Shown here in pieces: positions 37,390 to 48,860 of a stretch of DNA of 64,000 nt. The stretch is from Luidia sarsii. Taxonomy: Eukaryota; Echinodermata; Asteroidea; Paxillosida; Luidiidae. The position numbers and the translations under genes are program-made. The DNA lies in the NCBI GenBank assembly GCA_949987565.1, contig OX465113.1:3781460-3845459 (forward strand). The letters run 5' to 3'. Under the pieces are notes generated by a model, which saw only the letters and a program-made list of their open reading frames with translations, did no database searches and was not told the DNA's origin. Numbering within the stretch: the first letter of the stretch is position 1; each line of letters starts with the position of its first letter.

Positions 37390-37520
37390 AAAGCGTCCAT
37401 ACCTTGTCTAATCTGGCATATGATGCATGAAATAACACATACCCCGGTAGATCTGTGAAAGTGTCAGCTCAATCCGGCAACCATGTCGCGAGAAAATGGT
37501 GAAAAAGTGGCTCATTTTTC
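37390..37520 (+). repeat. Dispersed repeat family A, copy 3
   Basis: Contains the core as GTCAGCTCAATCCGGCAACC followed by GCGAGAAAATGGTGAA. It is more diverged than the other three copies. Confidence 0.6.
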
Positions 37521-37887
37521 ATCAAACTGTGTCAGCTTCGAGGATCGTACATGTAAAATGCACCTACATGTAGTAGAATTTTCAACAGCACCACCGTGCG
37601 TTTAAACCGGAAAATTGTGAGTAAATCTCGAAACAGTTGGTGTTGTGCAAATGGTGTGTAGGGGCTTTAAGGCTGGTTACCATGTATTTTTTCCTAAAGT
37701 CGTTTTAAAACAGCTGTTGGAAATTCATATAAAACTCCTCTTTTTATGAAAATGGCAGCATTCCAATTGCGCTAAAAGTTCACATCATGTGTGATACTGG
37801 CCACTTTTTGTTACTTGTTTTCTGTTTTCTAGTAAAAGGATTAATTCACTAAGTGCCTGCTTTGAAATAAAAAAGCCCAATTATTGC

Positions 37888-38480
37888 TGTACATGTGTAC
37901 AGTACATGTACAGTACATACATGTACTGTAACTGTACAGTACATGTAACATGTGTACAAGTCAAGTACATGTAGGCCTACATTTGGCAAAGGTCAGGCCC
38001 AATACTTCGGCCCCATGTTAGCTGTACATATAATTATACACTGTAATTGCATTTCATTGTATAATGGTTGGGGCTACTAGTACAATAGTACAGTGTGTAG
38101 TAACAGGAAACTACATGCATCTACATGTACATATGTACATGTACACATGTACAGTACATAGAATTTATTTTATGCACATTTACAGTCTACACATGTACAT
38201 GAGTTGTCTCTGCCGCACAAAAAAATTGTAGACTGTACCCCCGGTACATTTACACATGCACTGAAGTTATTTTGTTTTCTATCAAAGCAAAATACTGTAG
38301 TGATGAAAATCAACAGAACATTTGTTGATGGAGAGTACAGTTACATGTACATCTACATGTACATGTACCATTCCTTGCTCTATGTACAATGTACTGGTAT
38401 AGATCTACAGTGTATTGAACATGTACACGTACACAGTTCTATATGTAATGTACTGTACTATGTACCGGTACATATACGTG
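37888..38480. repeat. (TACATG)n-type tract, discontinuous
   Basis: TACATG-type blocks at about 37888-37975, 38118-38160 and 38340-38480 with ordinary sequence between them. Confidence 0.8.
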
Positions 38481-39149
38481 TAAAGTAGAGATGTATTCAG
38501 TACATTGTCTGAAACCAGATTTTCCCTTTTTTCTTTTACTTACAATTAAATGCAGCGTATGCTGGTAATTTGAGGCAACTCTGATAGGGTTTTTGGGGTG
38601 TTTTTTTATACAGAATAATCACATATGAAGACAGGCTATTATGAAATTGAATAGTTTGGTTGGGAAAAAAAACAAGTACAGCCAATAGTTTGACCTTGGG
38701 CTAGCCTGACCATAATGGAAAAAAACAAATTCCGACCAAATCAGTATACATGTACTTTCTCTCTCTTCTAAGCTTGTGGGAAATGTCTCCACCCTCCTGT
38801 AGTGGGGTCATGATCTCTGAACTTGACCTTATACCACCTTGTTTAGTTTCACCCACCCATTGGCTGATCTGTTCCCAGAAGGACCCACCCATTTTTATTG
38901 TGGCGTGGTACAATATACTGTACATTATGTGTATTGTACATGTACCTTTGCAGCTGGTTTGATGAAGCTTATGTGAATTTAGGAGATATAAAATATTGAG
39001 GGACTTTCTAGGCGGGGAATTTGTTCCTGTTTAACAGGTGCTGATTATCTTATTATTTTGTCTATATATTTTTGTCCTGCTGAAATGTAATATGAAGGGA
39101 ATAGTGAAGGGCCACAATACATTTTGGCTTGCAGCAAGAAGCATGTACA

Positions 39150-40962
39150 TGTAACCCGGAAAACCTACACTATGTGGGGAAAACTAGCTAACAGCCTAAA
39201 TAAAAAAATAAAAAAAACCATCCAGCGATCGGAGAAGGAGAAAACGCAGGGTATTCTAAAAAAAACGAAATGCAACACTATCTTGGCTCATAAAAAACTC
39301 ACTAACTACTTTATTCAACTTAAAAAAAAATTACAAATTCCAAAAAAATAAAAGACAACCAAACACGACCCGACTAACTTAATTTAACCTAAAAAATCCT
39401 ATGAAATCAAAATCCAACTGACACGTTCAATGACCAAACCAACCAATGACCAAGAACCTTAGACTCAGACCTTTTTAAACCAATTGACCAAATCCAGACT
39501 TAACCTAAACAACAAAATGACCAACCAAGAGATAGACCAAACCATAAAATATAACCCAATACAACACAACTCTATATCAAAACAACAAAAGGAGCATACA
39601 ACACTATACAACACAGCACTCAATGAGATGAAACTCAAAGGGTACAACAACTTAAGTAACCTGTGAATACAGAAAACAATGGTAAGAAAAATATAGTAAA
39701 TACAAATGCAATCAAAATAACAAGATTAACTTCTTCTGCCCTACACAGCAAGGAGAAACCAAAAACATCACCTCTCAAGACTCTTATCTGGGCTTTGAGG
39801 AAAGATTAAACAATCTCACAACCTTCATGAATATTCAAACATGCAAATCAGCCAAACCCATCACATGCAGTAGTCCAGCTGACCAGCCATGTACCAGCTC
39901 CCTGGACATGCCATCACTAGCTGGTGGTTTACTCCACAGCCAGCCTACCCAATTGCAACTCACACCTTCTGGCTCACTGTACACCACATCACTGGCACAC
40001 ACTACATCTTACTTTAGCCCAAGTATTCACTTCACTGAGACACCCACCCTGAGAATTGGGCAAAACTGGGGCTCAAACTGAAATACACAGTATCAACAGC
40101 AAATATAAAAATCAACCCAAACACAGGTCTCTAGCAATTTCAATCCTAAAGAAATCAGAAATACATAGTCCCTCCATATATGACACTAAAATTATACTTA
40201 CAACCACACAACCACACAACCACAACTCAAACTTACTAAAAAATAAAGATACAAGCATCTTTAAATGTCATCATGATTATGTCATCTACTTGAAGGTGAA
40301 TGACACAACCCTATGTTCAAAAACATACACTTCAATCAATAATTATGACCTAACAATCACCTCTTCCTCCAGGATCTCGAAACCAACTCTCTCAGGAGAA
40401 GGCCAAATACTCCTGAACTTCCAAATGGGGAAGATCTTTACTCACACAAAGAACTTTTGTTCTTGCACTAAAAAACCAAACTTCACTAGTGACATTTACA
40501 AAGAAAAGAAACCCTGTATAAAAACAACTTTCCACTTACCGAGCCACTCGGCAGACCAAACTTTCAGGGCAGAGCTTGAGATCTTCAAAATGGGTCTTCA
40601 CCCTCCTCTGCCAGTCTGCAAACTGGAGGGCCTAGTACACATGTACTGTACAGGACATGGTACCACTGAACCTGAAAATCCTAAATCAGTCAGTCTCACA
40701 CCTCATTAACTCTACATTTCCCAGCTGCTGTGTTGGGCACCAAACCACCAACACAGGGTGCACTGTTCCTCCCAAAAAGATAATCCCTGATCTTATCTCT
40801 ACTGGCTAAGGGAAGGGGCAAACTAAGTAACTAAAAAAAACATCGAAGTACATGCACATAACTTGGAAAACAAAACAGAGTGAATAGATGCAACTTAAAA
40901 CAAAAGAACAAAAACAAAGCACATGTAGCCTGTACATACATGTAGCAGGCACCCCTGCTACA
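39150..40962 (-). repeat. LTR (3' LTR in element orientation)
   Basis: 1813 bp, apparently identical to the other copy at every place compared. The plus strand is markedly rich in A and C and poor in G. The last 22 bases on the plus strand (40941-40962) form a near-perfect hairpin (TGTAGCAGG / CCCCTGCTACA). A minus-strand AATAAA near 39310 could serve polyadenylation. The interior-facing end is preceded, in element sense, by GGCAGGAG, a weak polypurine-tract candidate. Confidence 0.92.
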
Positions 40963-41027
40963 CTCCTGCCAGCTCAAATCATTGCTGTCCCCAGCAATAA
41001 ACCTAGAAAACTACAAATATAACTGAT

Positions 41028-42256
41028 TCACTGCCAGTCGCCAAATCGTCTCGGTGGATGGATATGTCGTCGAGGCCGTTGGAACGCTACAGCTGGATGA
41101 TCGCTGTCCCTGTCGCGGAGATCATCACTGGATGTACTGGACTCATCATCGGTGCTGTCGCTGAAGGATGAAACCATCTCAGGAACGCTGTAGTTGTCGT
41201 CCTCTACTCCTGGCGATTGCTCTCGGTCCTGGTACTCATCTGGGGGCAGAATGTACGTCTGGGTTTTGATGTCATCTCGAAACCTTGGTGGGGGTTCGGT
41301 AAGGACAGGGGCTAGGGCATCATCAGGTTGTGCGGGTGGAAGTAGATCAGCCAGGGACAGGTCTTCAACATCGAAGGGGCATGTGGTCAAAAGGTTCCGA
41401 TGGAGAGCCCTCACACTAGAGGAACCGCACTGCTGCACGACATACACGGGCAGGCCATCCAATCGTCGCAGCACAGTATAGGGTACCTCTTCCCACTTCG
41501 GGTTGCCTTTCCCTCTCAAAAACCTGTTAGCCACCAGGACGTGGTCACCAGAATGAAGAGCGTCATCCTGCACCTTCCGCTTCTGCTTTCGCTGCGCCTT
41601 CCCAGTTGCTCGTCTGACCTTTCTGTAGGTTTTCTGGACTCTTCTCTGAGGGAGTACAACACACTGTGACTGGGGACAGTTCTTGGCGTAGTGACCATGC
41701 TCGTTACAATTGTAGCATCTGTCATCCCTTCTCCTATTGCCTCTCCTCTTGCGTCTGCTCCCTCCGCACTTGCAGCCATTTGGTCCCGTCACTGTTATTG
41801 CTTTGCGGCCCTTGTCCGAGATCTTGTAGACGAACTCTACAACCTCGTTGTCGTCCAGACTTCTGAAGCCGTCCTTGTAAATACTGGAGTGGTAGACGAA
41901 GACGTCGTCACTGTCGTCATCTGGCGTCACGAAACCGTAGCCTTTGGAGGCGTCGTACCACTTGCAGTGGCCACGGCACAGCTTGCCCTCTGTTGCCGTG
42001 GAGGATGCCAGAAGCTGCTGATCCAGGTCTGCTCCTCCTACTGTCATCTTGGCGCTGCTACGTGGGTGTTCATGGTGTGGGCGCTCACTGTCTGAACCCG
42101 CCGATTGCCCTACAACGACAGGTTTCGCTCGTTTAACGGACCGGTCGGGGACTGCTGCCTGTTCTGTCGAGCGAACACGACTCCCTCCAACTGGTGTGGG
42201 ACAACCATCCTTGTTCCAGTTGGTGGCTTGACTGGCCCACAGCTTGCTTGACAAGA
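41028..42256 (-). CDS. Retroelement protein: LIN28-like cold-shock domain, CCHC knuckle and gypsy pol C-terminal tail
   Basis: An open frame of about 408 codons ends at 41028. It has no ATG before codon 70 (TTG at 42254 is only the first codon after an upstream in-frame TGA at 42264), so it is probably entered by frameshifting or starts at the internal ATG. Residues about 93-158 are a cold-shock domain: RNP1-like KGYGFV, RNP2-like DVFVYHSSI, then GFRSLDDNEVVEF and ITVTGPNG, a LIN28-type order. A basic linker leads to a CCHC knuckle with C180, C183, H188 and C193 (DRCYNCNEHGHYAKNC), again LIN28-like. Residues about 205-295 match the region after the integrase core of Ty3/gypsy pol (RKQKRKVQDDALHSGDHVLV, PVYVVQQ, VRALHRNLL). 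The end is acidic and proline-rich, finishing PPRRFGDW as gypsy pol proteins often do. LIN28 resemblance and pol tail are read directly; function is inference. Confidence 0.85.
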
Positions 42257-42397
42257 GAAAGGGTCAAAATCTCTCAGCTCCAAGGGGCTGAGATTCCGTG
42301 GAGATGCTGACACGGCTGGAGATGGGTGTGCTGTCAGCTTGGGCGGCATGCCTAGCGATGCCGGTGACATCATCGGTGGACCCGGTACCTTCGCCAT
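42110..42397 (-). CDS. Retroelement upstream frame, gag-like N-terminus
   Basis: ATG at 42397 in good context (GCGCAATGG) opens 95 codons plus stop, Pro/Ser-rich at the start (MAKVPGPPMMSPASLGMPPK). An earlier in-frame ATG at 42511 would add 38 codons. It overlaps the longer frame and is offset so that a -1 shift connects them. No capsid domain is visible; gag identity rests on position and composition. Confidence 0.5.
   Translation of the reverse strand: MAKVPGPPMMSPASLGMPPKLTAHPSPAVSASPRNLSPLELRDFDPFSCQASCGPVKPPTGTRMVVPHQLEGVVFARQNRQQSPTGPLNERNLSL
42257..42263 (-). promoter_or_regulatory. Candidate -1 ribosomal frameshift heptamer CCCTTTC
   Basis: In the upstream frame the codons are split as C CCT TTC, fitting X XXY YYZ. 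A -1 slip here enters the cold-shock frame one codon after its upstream stop. A downstream stimulatory structure was not identified. Confidence 0.4.
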
Positions 42398-42541
42398 TGC
42401 GCCACAAAGATACTCCAACCACCAAGTGCTGTGTTGTGACCACCCTATTCCCAGAACCAAGACACCTACATTGTACAAAGATGACCACCTTTGACCTGAC
42501 CAGAATACCAAGCTAAGTCTAAAAAGACAGCATACTCCTTA

Positions 42542-42557
42542 CCCGGATCCTCCACCA
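42542..42557 (-). promoter_or_regulatory. Candidate primer-binding site of the LTR element
   Basis: In element sense the 16 bases read TGGTGGAGGATCCGGG. Their complement, CCCGGATCCTCCACCA, has the form of a tRNA 3' end (T-stem CCCGG, seven acceptor bases, discriminator, CCA). It lies 25 bases inside the LTR, further than usual. The primer tRNA cannot be named. Confidence 0.45.
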
Positions 42558-42582
42558 AAGAAAAAAAACAAGTAAAAAAAAA

Positions 42583-44395
42583 TGTAACCCGGAAAACCTA
42601 CACTATGTGGGGAAAACTAGCTAACAGCCTAAATAAAAAAATAAAAAAAACCATCCAGCGATCGGAGAAGGAGAAAACGCAGGGTATTCTAAAAAAAACG
42701 AAATGCAACACTATCTTGGCTCATAAAAAACTCACTAACTACTTTATTCAACTTAAAAAAAAATTACAAATTCCAAAAAAATAAAAGACAACCAAACACG
42801 ACCCGACTAACTTAATTTAACCTAAAAAATCCTATGAAATCAAAATCCAACTGACACGTTCAATGACCAAACCAACCAATGACCAAGAACCTTAGACTCA
42901 GACCTTTTTAAACCAATTGACCAAATCCAGACTTAACCTAAACAACAAAATGACCAACCAAGAGATAGACCAAACCATAAAATATAACCCAATACAACAC
43001 AACTCTATATCAAAACAACAAAAGGAGCATACAACACTATACAACACAGCACTCAATGAGATGAAACTCAAAGGGTACAACAACTTAAGTAACCTGTGAA
43101 TACAGAAAACAATGGTAAGAAAAATATAGTAAATACAAATGCAATCAAAATAACAAGATTAACTTCTTCTGCCCTACACAGCAAGGAGAAACCAAAAACA
43201 TCACCTCTCAAGACTCTTATCTGGGCTTTGAGGAAAGATTAAACAATCTCACAACCTTCATGAATATTCAAACATGCAAATCAGCCAAACCCATCACATG
43301 CAGTAGTCCAGCTGACCAGCCATGTACCAGCTCCCTGGACATGCCATCACTAGCTGGTGGTTTACTCCACAGCCAGCCTACCCAATTGCAACTCACACCT
43401 TCTGGCTCACTGTACACCACATCACTGGCACACACTACATCTTACTTTAGCCCAAGTATTCACTTCACTGAGACACCCACCCTGAGAATTGGGCAAAACT
43501 GGGGCTCAAACTGAAATACACAGTATCAACAGCAAATATAAAAATCAACCCAAACACAGGTCTCTAGCAATTTCAATCCTAAAGAAATCAGAAATACATA
43601 GTCCCTCCATATATGACACTAAAATTATACTTACAACCACACAACCACACAACCACAACTCAAACTTACTAAAAAATAAAGATACAAGCATCTTTAAATG
43701 TCATCATGATTATGTCATCTACTTGAAGGTGAATGACACAACCCTATGTTCAAAAACATACACTTCAATCAATAATTATGACCTAACAATCACCTCTTCC
43801 TCCAGGATCTCGAAACCAACTCTCTCAGGAGAAGGCCAAATACTCCTGAACTTCCAAATGGGGAAGATCTTTACTCACACAAAGAACTTTTGTTCTTGCA
43901 CTAAAAAACCAAACTTCACTAGTGACATTTACAAAGAAAAGAAACCCTGTATAAAAACAACTTTCCACTTACCGAGCCACTCGGCAGACCAAACTTTCAG
44001 GGCAGAGCTTGAGATCTTCAAAATGGGTCTTCACCCTCCTCTGCCAGTCTGCAAACTGGAGGGCCTAGTACACATGTACTGTACAGGACATGGTACCACT
44101 GAACCTGAAAATCCTAAATCAGTCAGTCTCACACCTCATTAACTCTACATTTCCCAGCTGCTGTGTTGGGCACCAAACCACCAACACAGGGTGCACTGTT
44201 CCTCCCAAAAAGATAATCCCTGATCTTATCTCTACTGGCTAAGGGAAGGGGCAAACTAAGTAACTAAAAAAAACATCGAAGTACATGCACATAACTTGGA
44301 AAACAAAACAGAGTGAATAGATGCAACTTAAAACAAAAGAACAAAAACAAAGCACATGTAGCCTGTACATACATGTAGCAGGCACCCCTGCTACA
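42583..44395 (-). repeat. LTR (5' LTR in element orientation)
   Basis: Partner of the LTR at 39150-40962, same length and no net indel. Its inner end (42583) is followed in element sense by a T-rich stretch of about 25 bases and then by the candidate primer-binding site. Confidence 0.92.
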
Positions 44396-44400
44396 TACAC

Positions 44401-45425
44401 GTATATATGTACACGTACATGTATACATACATTTGTACATGTACGTGTACAATGTCGATTGGAATGGAGAATTGTGAGGATGATTGTACATGTATCGGGT
44501 ACAGTGTACCTTGAATCATGATGAGTGGTTTTAGAAAAAAAATAGGGTACTTGTACCTACATGTAGCAGATGACACTGCCAACTTGAGCTGGTGCATTGT
44601 GAATGAACAGACTGATTAGTGGTTACAGTCTGGTTACTTCATCTGCAGTCTTTTTACCCCTTCCTACCCCACCAGTGGCCTCCTGTCTGTTTTTCAATAA
44701 ACGTATACTCAGTCGTGGTTCATCTGGTTTGATGTTGACCAGATTTGAAGTCAAGTAAAAAATGAGTTTTGTTCAGCCGTACTCATGCAATTGCTCGACC
44801 AGTATCTTTGTACATACATGTACATGTACATGTACATGAACAGTTCCAAAAGTCTCCAGAGCTGAGATATTATGAAGTACTGTACCAGTACGGTACATAC
44901 AGATTGCAGTGTACAGGTACTTACCCGGTACATGTACATGTACTGTAGGCCTGTACATACAGTGTACATGTACACATACATGTAATTATAAAGTACATGT
45001 ACAATGTACATGTAGTAGCATACATGTACATGTACATGTACATGTACATGTACACAAACATACATGTACTGTACTGTACACATGTACATGTACATTACAA
45101 GTTACATGTACATGTACAGTACATACATCGTACATGTACAATGTACAATGTACATGTATGTACATGGTATATTATTGTACATGTATACTGTCTACATGCA
45201 CATCTGTATACATGTACAGGTATGCACAGTACTGCACATGTACTGTATACATGTACATGTACTACTGTACAATATACTGTACATGTACAATACGTGTACA
45301 TGTACGCATGTACATGTACATGCGTACATGTACATGTACATGTACGTACAGTGTATGTACATGTATGTACATGTACATGTACAGTGTACATGTACATGTA
45401 CAGTACATGTATCATAACTTGTACA
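44401..45425. repeat. (TACATG)n-type tracts flanking the LTR element
   Basis: A short block at 44396-44452 abuts the element and a long one spans about 44810-45425. The latter yields frames of 209 codons (plus) and 114 codons (minus), all repeat artefacts. Confidence 0.88.
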
Positions 45426-47099
45426 TTAAAAAAATACTGCATAGTGGTAATGACCTTACTGTTGTCAAGGAATTTGAAATTTTACATTTTCTTGTGGAGT
45501 TGTGGCCCATCATCCCCATCTGGTTAGTGAATTCATGATTTTTTTTTCCTGATGATACGAAAAAGAATTTCACTGGGCTGTATTCATTTCAAATTGCCAT
45601 TTAGGGGCCTATAGAAAAGAAATCAAGCAGTCTGCTAACTTTTATCATACAGTATGCCTACATGTATGTGGGGGCAGAAGTACTGTACATATTGTACATG
45701 TAGCTACCCGATCAATTGGCTCGTCAATTTGTGTTTGTTTTGCAATTGTCTTGGCAGTTATCATGCTTTACTGTCATTGGCCAGTCAGTGTACTGGTAGT
45801 TTCAACCCATGACTTGTGATATGTACTGCAGTGTATACAACTACAGTACACGTACCGGTAAGCATACATGTGTTCTGAGCCTTCTGGCACATACATGTGC
45901 ACAAAAAACACATACTGTGTGCATGTGAATGTGAATACATGTGCATGCAACCTGGAGAGGATTAATAGCCGTATCATGTGCACGTGGTTAAAGCACTCTG
46001 AGACTGTGCCAAACTGTGCATGCTCAGTACATCTGCATGCTGCCTGTGACTTCAGATATGACCTTTTCAAGCTAGCGTCAGGATCGTCCTCGTTTCTCTC
46101 TCCCTCTCCCTCTCCCTCGCTACCCCCTCTCTAGAGTCTAGAGCAAGAGAAGTTCTTGCCATTTGTCAGTAGCCAGTGAGAAGGCTGTCACTCAACCTGA
46201 AGACTCTCCCTTGCACTCCCTCTGACAAGAGGTAATCCCTGAACACCTTATTGCAGATCTCAAGCCCTTGTAAATGTCAGGTGGTTGTGGGTTTTTAAAA
46301 CTTTTTTCAACGCTGCATTTTGAGGTTGGGCTTTTTGTTAGAAGTGGGGGGAATGGGTCGATAATTCACGAGTCCCTCCTAGGTAGAGTTTTTATCAAAT
46401 CAATGGTTTGGGTAAGAAAAACACACCACCATAACATAAATGTCTCGATTGAGCTCTGACCAAAAACAAGAGGGGAAAGGACAAGGAATGATCAAAATTG
46501 CACCTGCCTGTCCTGAGAATTAATCAAGGGAAAATAAAGAAAACCTTTTTCCATCCCCACCTAAACAATCTGGACAAATACCCCCTCCCTTTAGTCCCTT
46601 GCCAACTTGAAGGGAATGGACAGCGGGTCTACAATGTACCGTATACAAATGCAGAGTGACTCTGTGTGTGAAACATAGACATCTGAAACAATGACCTTTG
46701 ACTAATGATCAAACCATTTAGAGTATGGAGAATATAACAAATTAGTTTGCTATTTCCCCCCAAATAGGAAGACCATCTACCGGTAGCTCCTGACCAGCTT
46801 TGAATTTTCCTCAAATTACCGAAAAGTCATCTCCCCTAGAAGGGGATGCGAGAGATCGTTTTCCCAGGTAAATTGATTTGTTTTCTGCCATCCAATGAAT
46901 GCCATTGATTTTTACCCCTTTTGGACTGTGGTCTCAGCTTTCAACAAAGAGTGGCATTTAAGATGGGATCTGAAAGCTCCAGGGGCTACCTGATACTAAT
47001 TTTGAGAGACTCCAAACGTGCACAGAATTTTTCCCACTTGGGGGACTCAGCAAAACAACATCTGAAGGGGGTCCATTATAATGCAGAATGCAAATATAT

Positions 47100-47725
47100 C
47101 GGTACATACATTGTACAGTATGTGTACACTAGTACTGTGTATGTACATGTACATTGTACATGTACAATGGGTACGCACCTACTGTATGCGTATCGTTCAG
47201 GTATGTACAGGTACAGGTACTGTACGTGTACATGTAGAGTGTACATGTACATGTGTGCATGTACGTACATGTACACTCTTCTGTATGCATGCTAATGACA
47301 CATGATGGGAGTTCAGTTCTACACACGTACATGTACTGTACATGTACATCGGCCCTATCAATTCGCTGTCATTTTCATACATTTGTACATTTTTCATCTG
47401 AACTGATAGTGAAACCGTGACTCAAGTACCGGTACATAAACATGTACTTTGTGTATTTCAGTACAAACAGTACATGTACATGTACATGTGTACATGTACT
47501 ATATAAAATGTACACATGTACACATGTATCGTACACGTGTACATGTACATGTATGTAAATGTAATGTTAATTGTAATATTCCATGTACCAGTACCCCGGT
47601 ATACTGTACCCTGTACCGTACATGTACTGTATATGCATGTACATGTACATGTACACTGATATGTATACAGTGTGTACATGTACATATATACATGTATGTA
47701 CACTGTACATGTACGTACATGTATG
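47100..47725. repeat. (TACATG)n-type tract
   Basis: Two sub-blocks, about 47100-47350 and 47430-47725, with GTACCGGTAC and TATGTACA variants. Confidence 0.85.
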
Positions 47726-48169
47726 TAAAGTGTTTGTACCTTCAGAAATTCTCCCATAATATTTTTAAAATATTGCTGTTGAATATCAGAACCTGAAGAC
47801 AAATTGCAAATTTACACACTGTAAATGAAGGAGGAAGAAAATATTGTCCAACCAGTGGGGAGCCTCATTTACTAGTGATGACACAAACTGACTGTCCCAT
47901 TGTACCTCGTACACACGTACCTGCTCCCAGAGTCAAATTCTACTGAACTTTGTCATTTGTCTGCAAGATTAAAGTAATTCTTAATTTGTTTGGTTGCCTG
48001 GGCAACCAGGAGGCAGGAGCATTATGATCTTCTACATGTACATATTGTCTGGCGCCATAGCTCTGTTGGGGGGCAGAAAGAAATTTATGACTGTTTTGGA
48101 TGACAATTTGGACAATTTGTGGAGTGCATTCTGTATTTGAGTTCAGTGCATGCATTGGTACGTGTAGGC

Positions 48170-48860
48170 TTACAATATTGTACATGTACGTACATGTATA
48201 CATGTACATGTACATGTACATGAATATAATACATACGTACATGTACATGTACATGTATACAGTGTACATGTATAAGTTTACATGTACATGTACATGTACA
48301 TGTACTGTGCTTGCTCATTTGTATGTATACACTATCAGCCCAATGCATTTTGAGATGGAGTCATTTGAAATGGAGATCGTCTCAACTTCTCAAGGTTGAA
48401 TATAATACGTACTGTACTGTACATGTACGTGTATATATGTACATGTACACGTACTGTACATGTACTATGCCGTATGTGTACAGTACATGTACATGTGTGC
48501 ATAGTTGCAGTGTGCATAGTACATGTACATTCTTTTAGGCTCCATGTGAATTGAATGAATAGCTACACTGTACAATGTTTATGTGTACATGTACATGTAT
48601 GTACACTAGTACAGTGCATTCCCATGTTGTTTGTTGCGATATTTATTATAACAAAGTTACCATAGGTACACATGTACATAAACATGTAATGTACATGTAG
48701 GCGTACATGTAACTTTAGGACACATACACTGTACTGTACATGTACATGTACATGTACAGTGTACATGTACAGTGTACAGTGTACAGTACATGTATACATG
48801 TACATGTACCAGTACATGTACACACTGTACATGTACACATGAACATGTACGTACTGTAAT
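48170..48860. repeat. (TACATG)n-type tract
   Basis: Blocks at about 48175-48310, 48405-48530 and 48570-48860 separated by ordinary DNA. Confidence 0.85.

Larger units (their letters stand above)
39150..44395 (-). mobile_element. Complete LTR retroelement, Ty3/gypsy-derived, non-autonomous
   Basis: Two directly repeated 1813-bp LTRs (39150-40962 and 42583-44395, offset exactly 3433) flank a 1620-bp interior. Each LTR begins TGTA and ends TACA. The element is bounded by TACA at 39146-39149 and 44396-44399, a 4-bp target duplication inside TACATG-rich DNA. Coding is on the minus strand. The interior has an N-terminal gag-like frame, then a frame with cold-shock domain, CCHC knuckle and pol C-terminal tail. 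Protease, reverse transcriptase, RNase H and integrase core are absent, so mobilisation would need a partner element. The apparent LTR identity points to a very recent insertion. Confidence 0.9.

Noticed and set aside
39465..39666. 60-61-codon frames on both strands of the LTR, repeated at 42898
   Set aside because: They are low-complexity products of the A/C-rich LTR strand and occur only because the LTR is duplicated.
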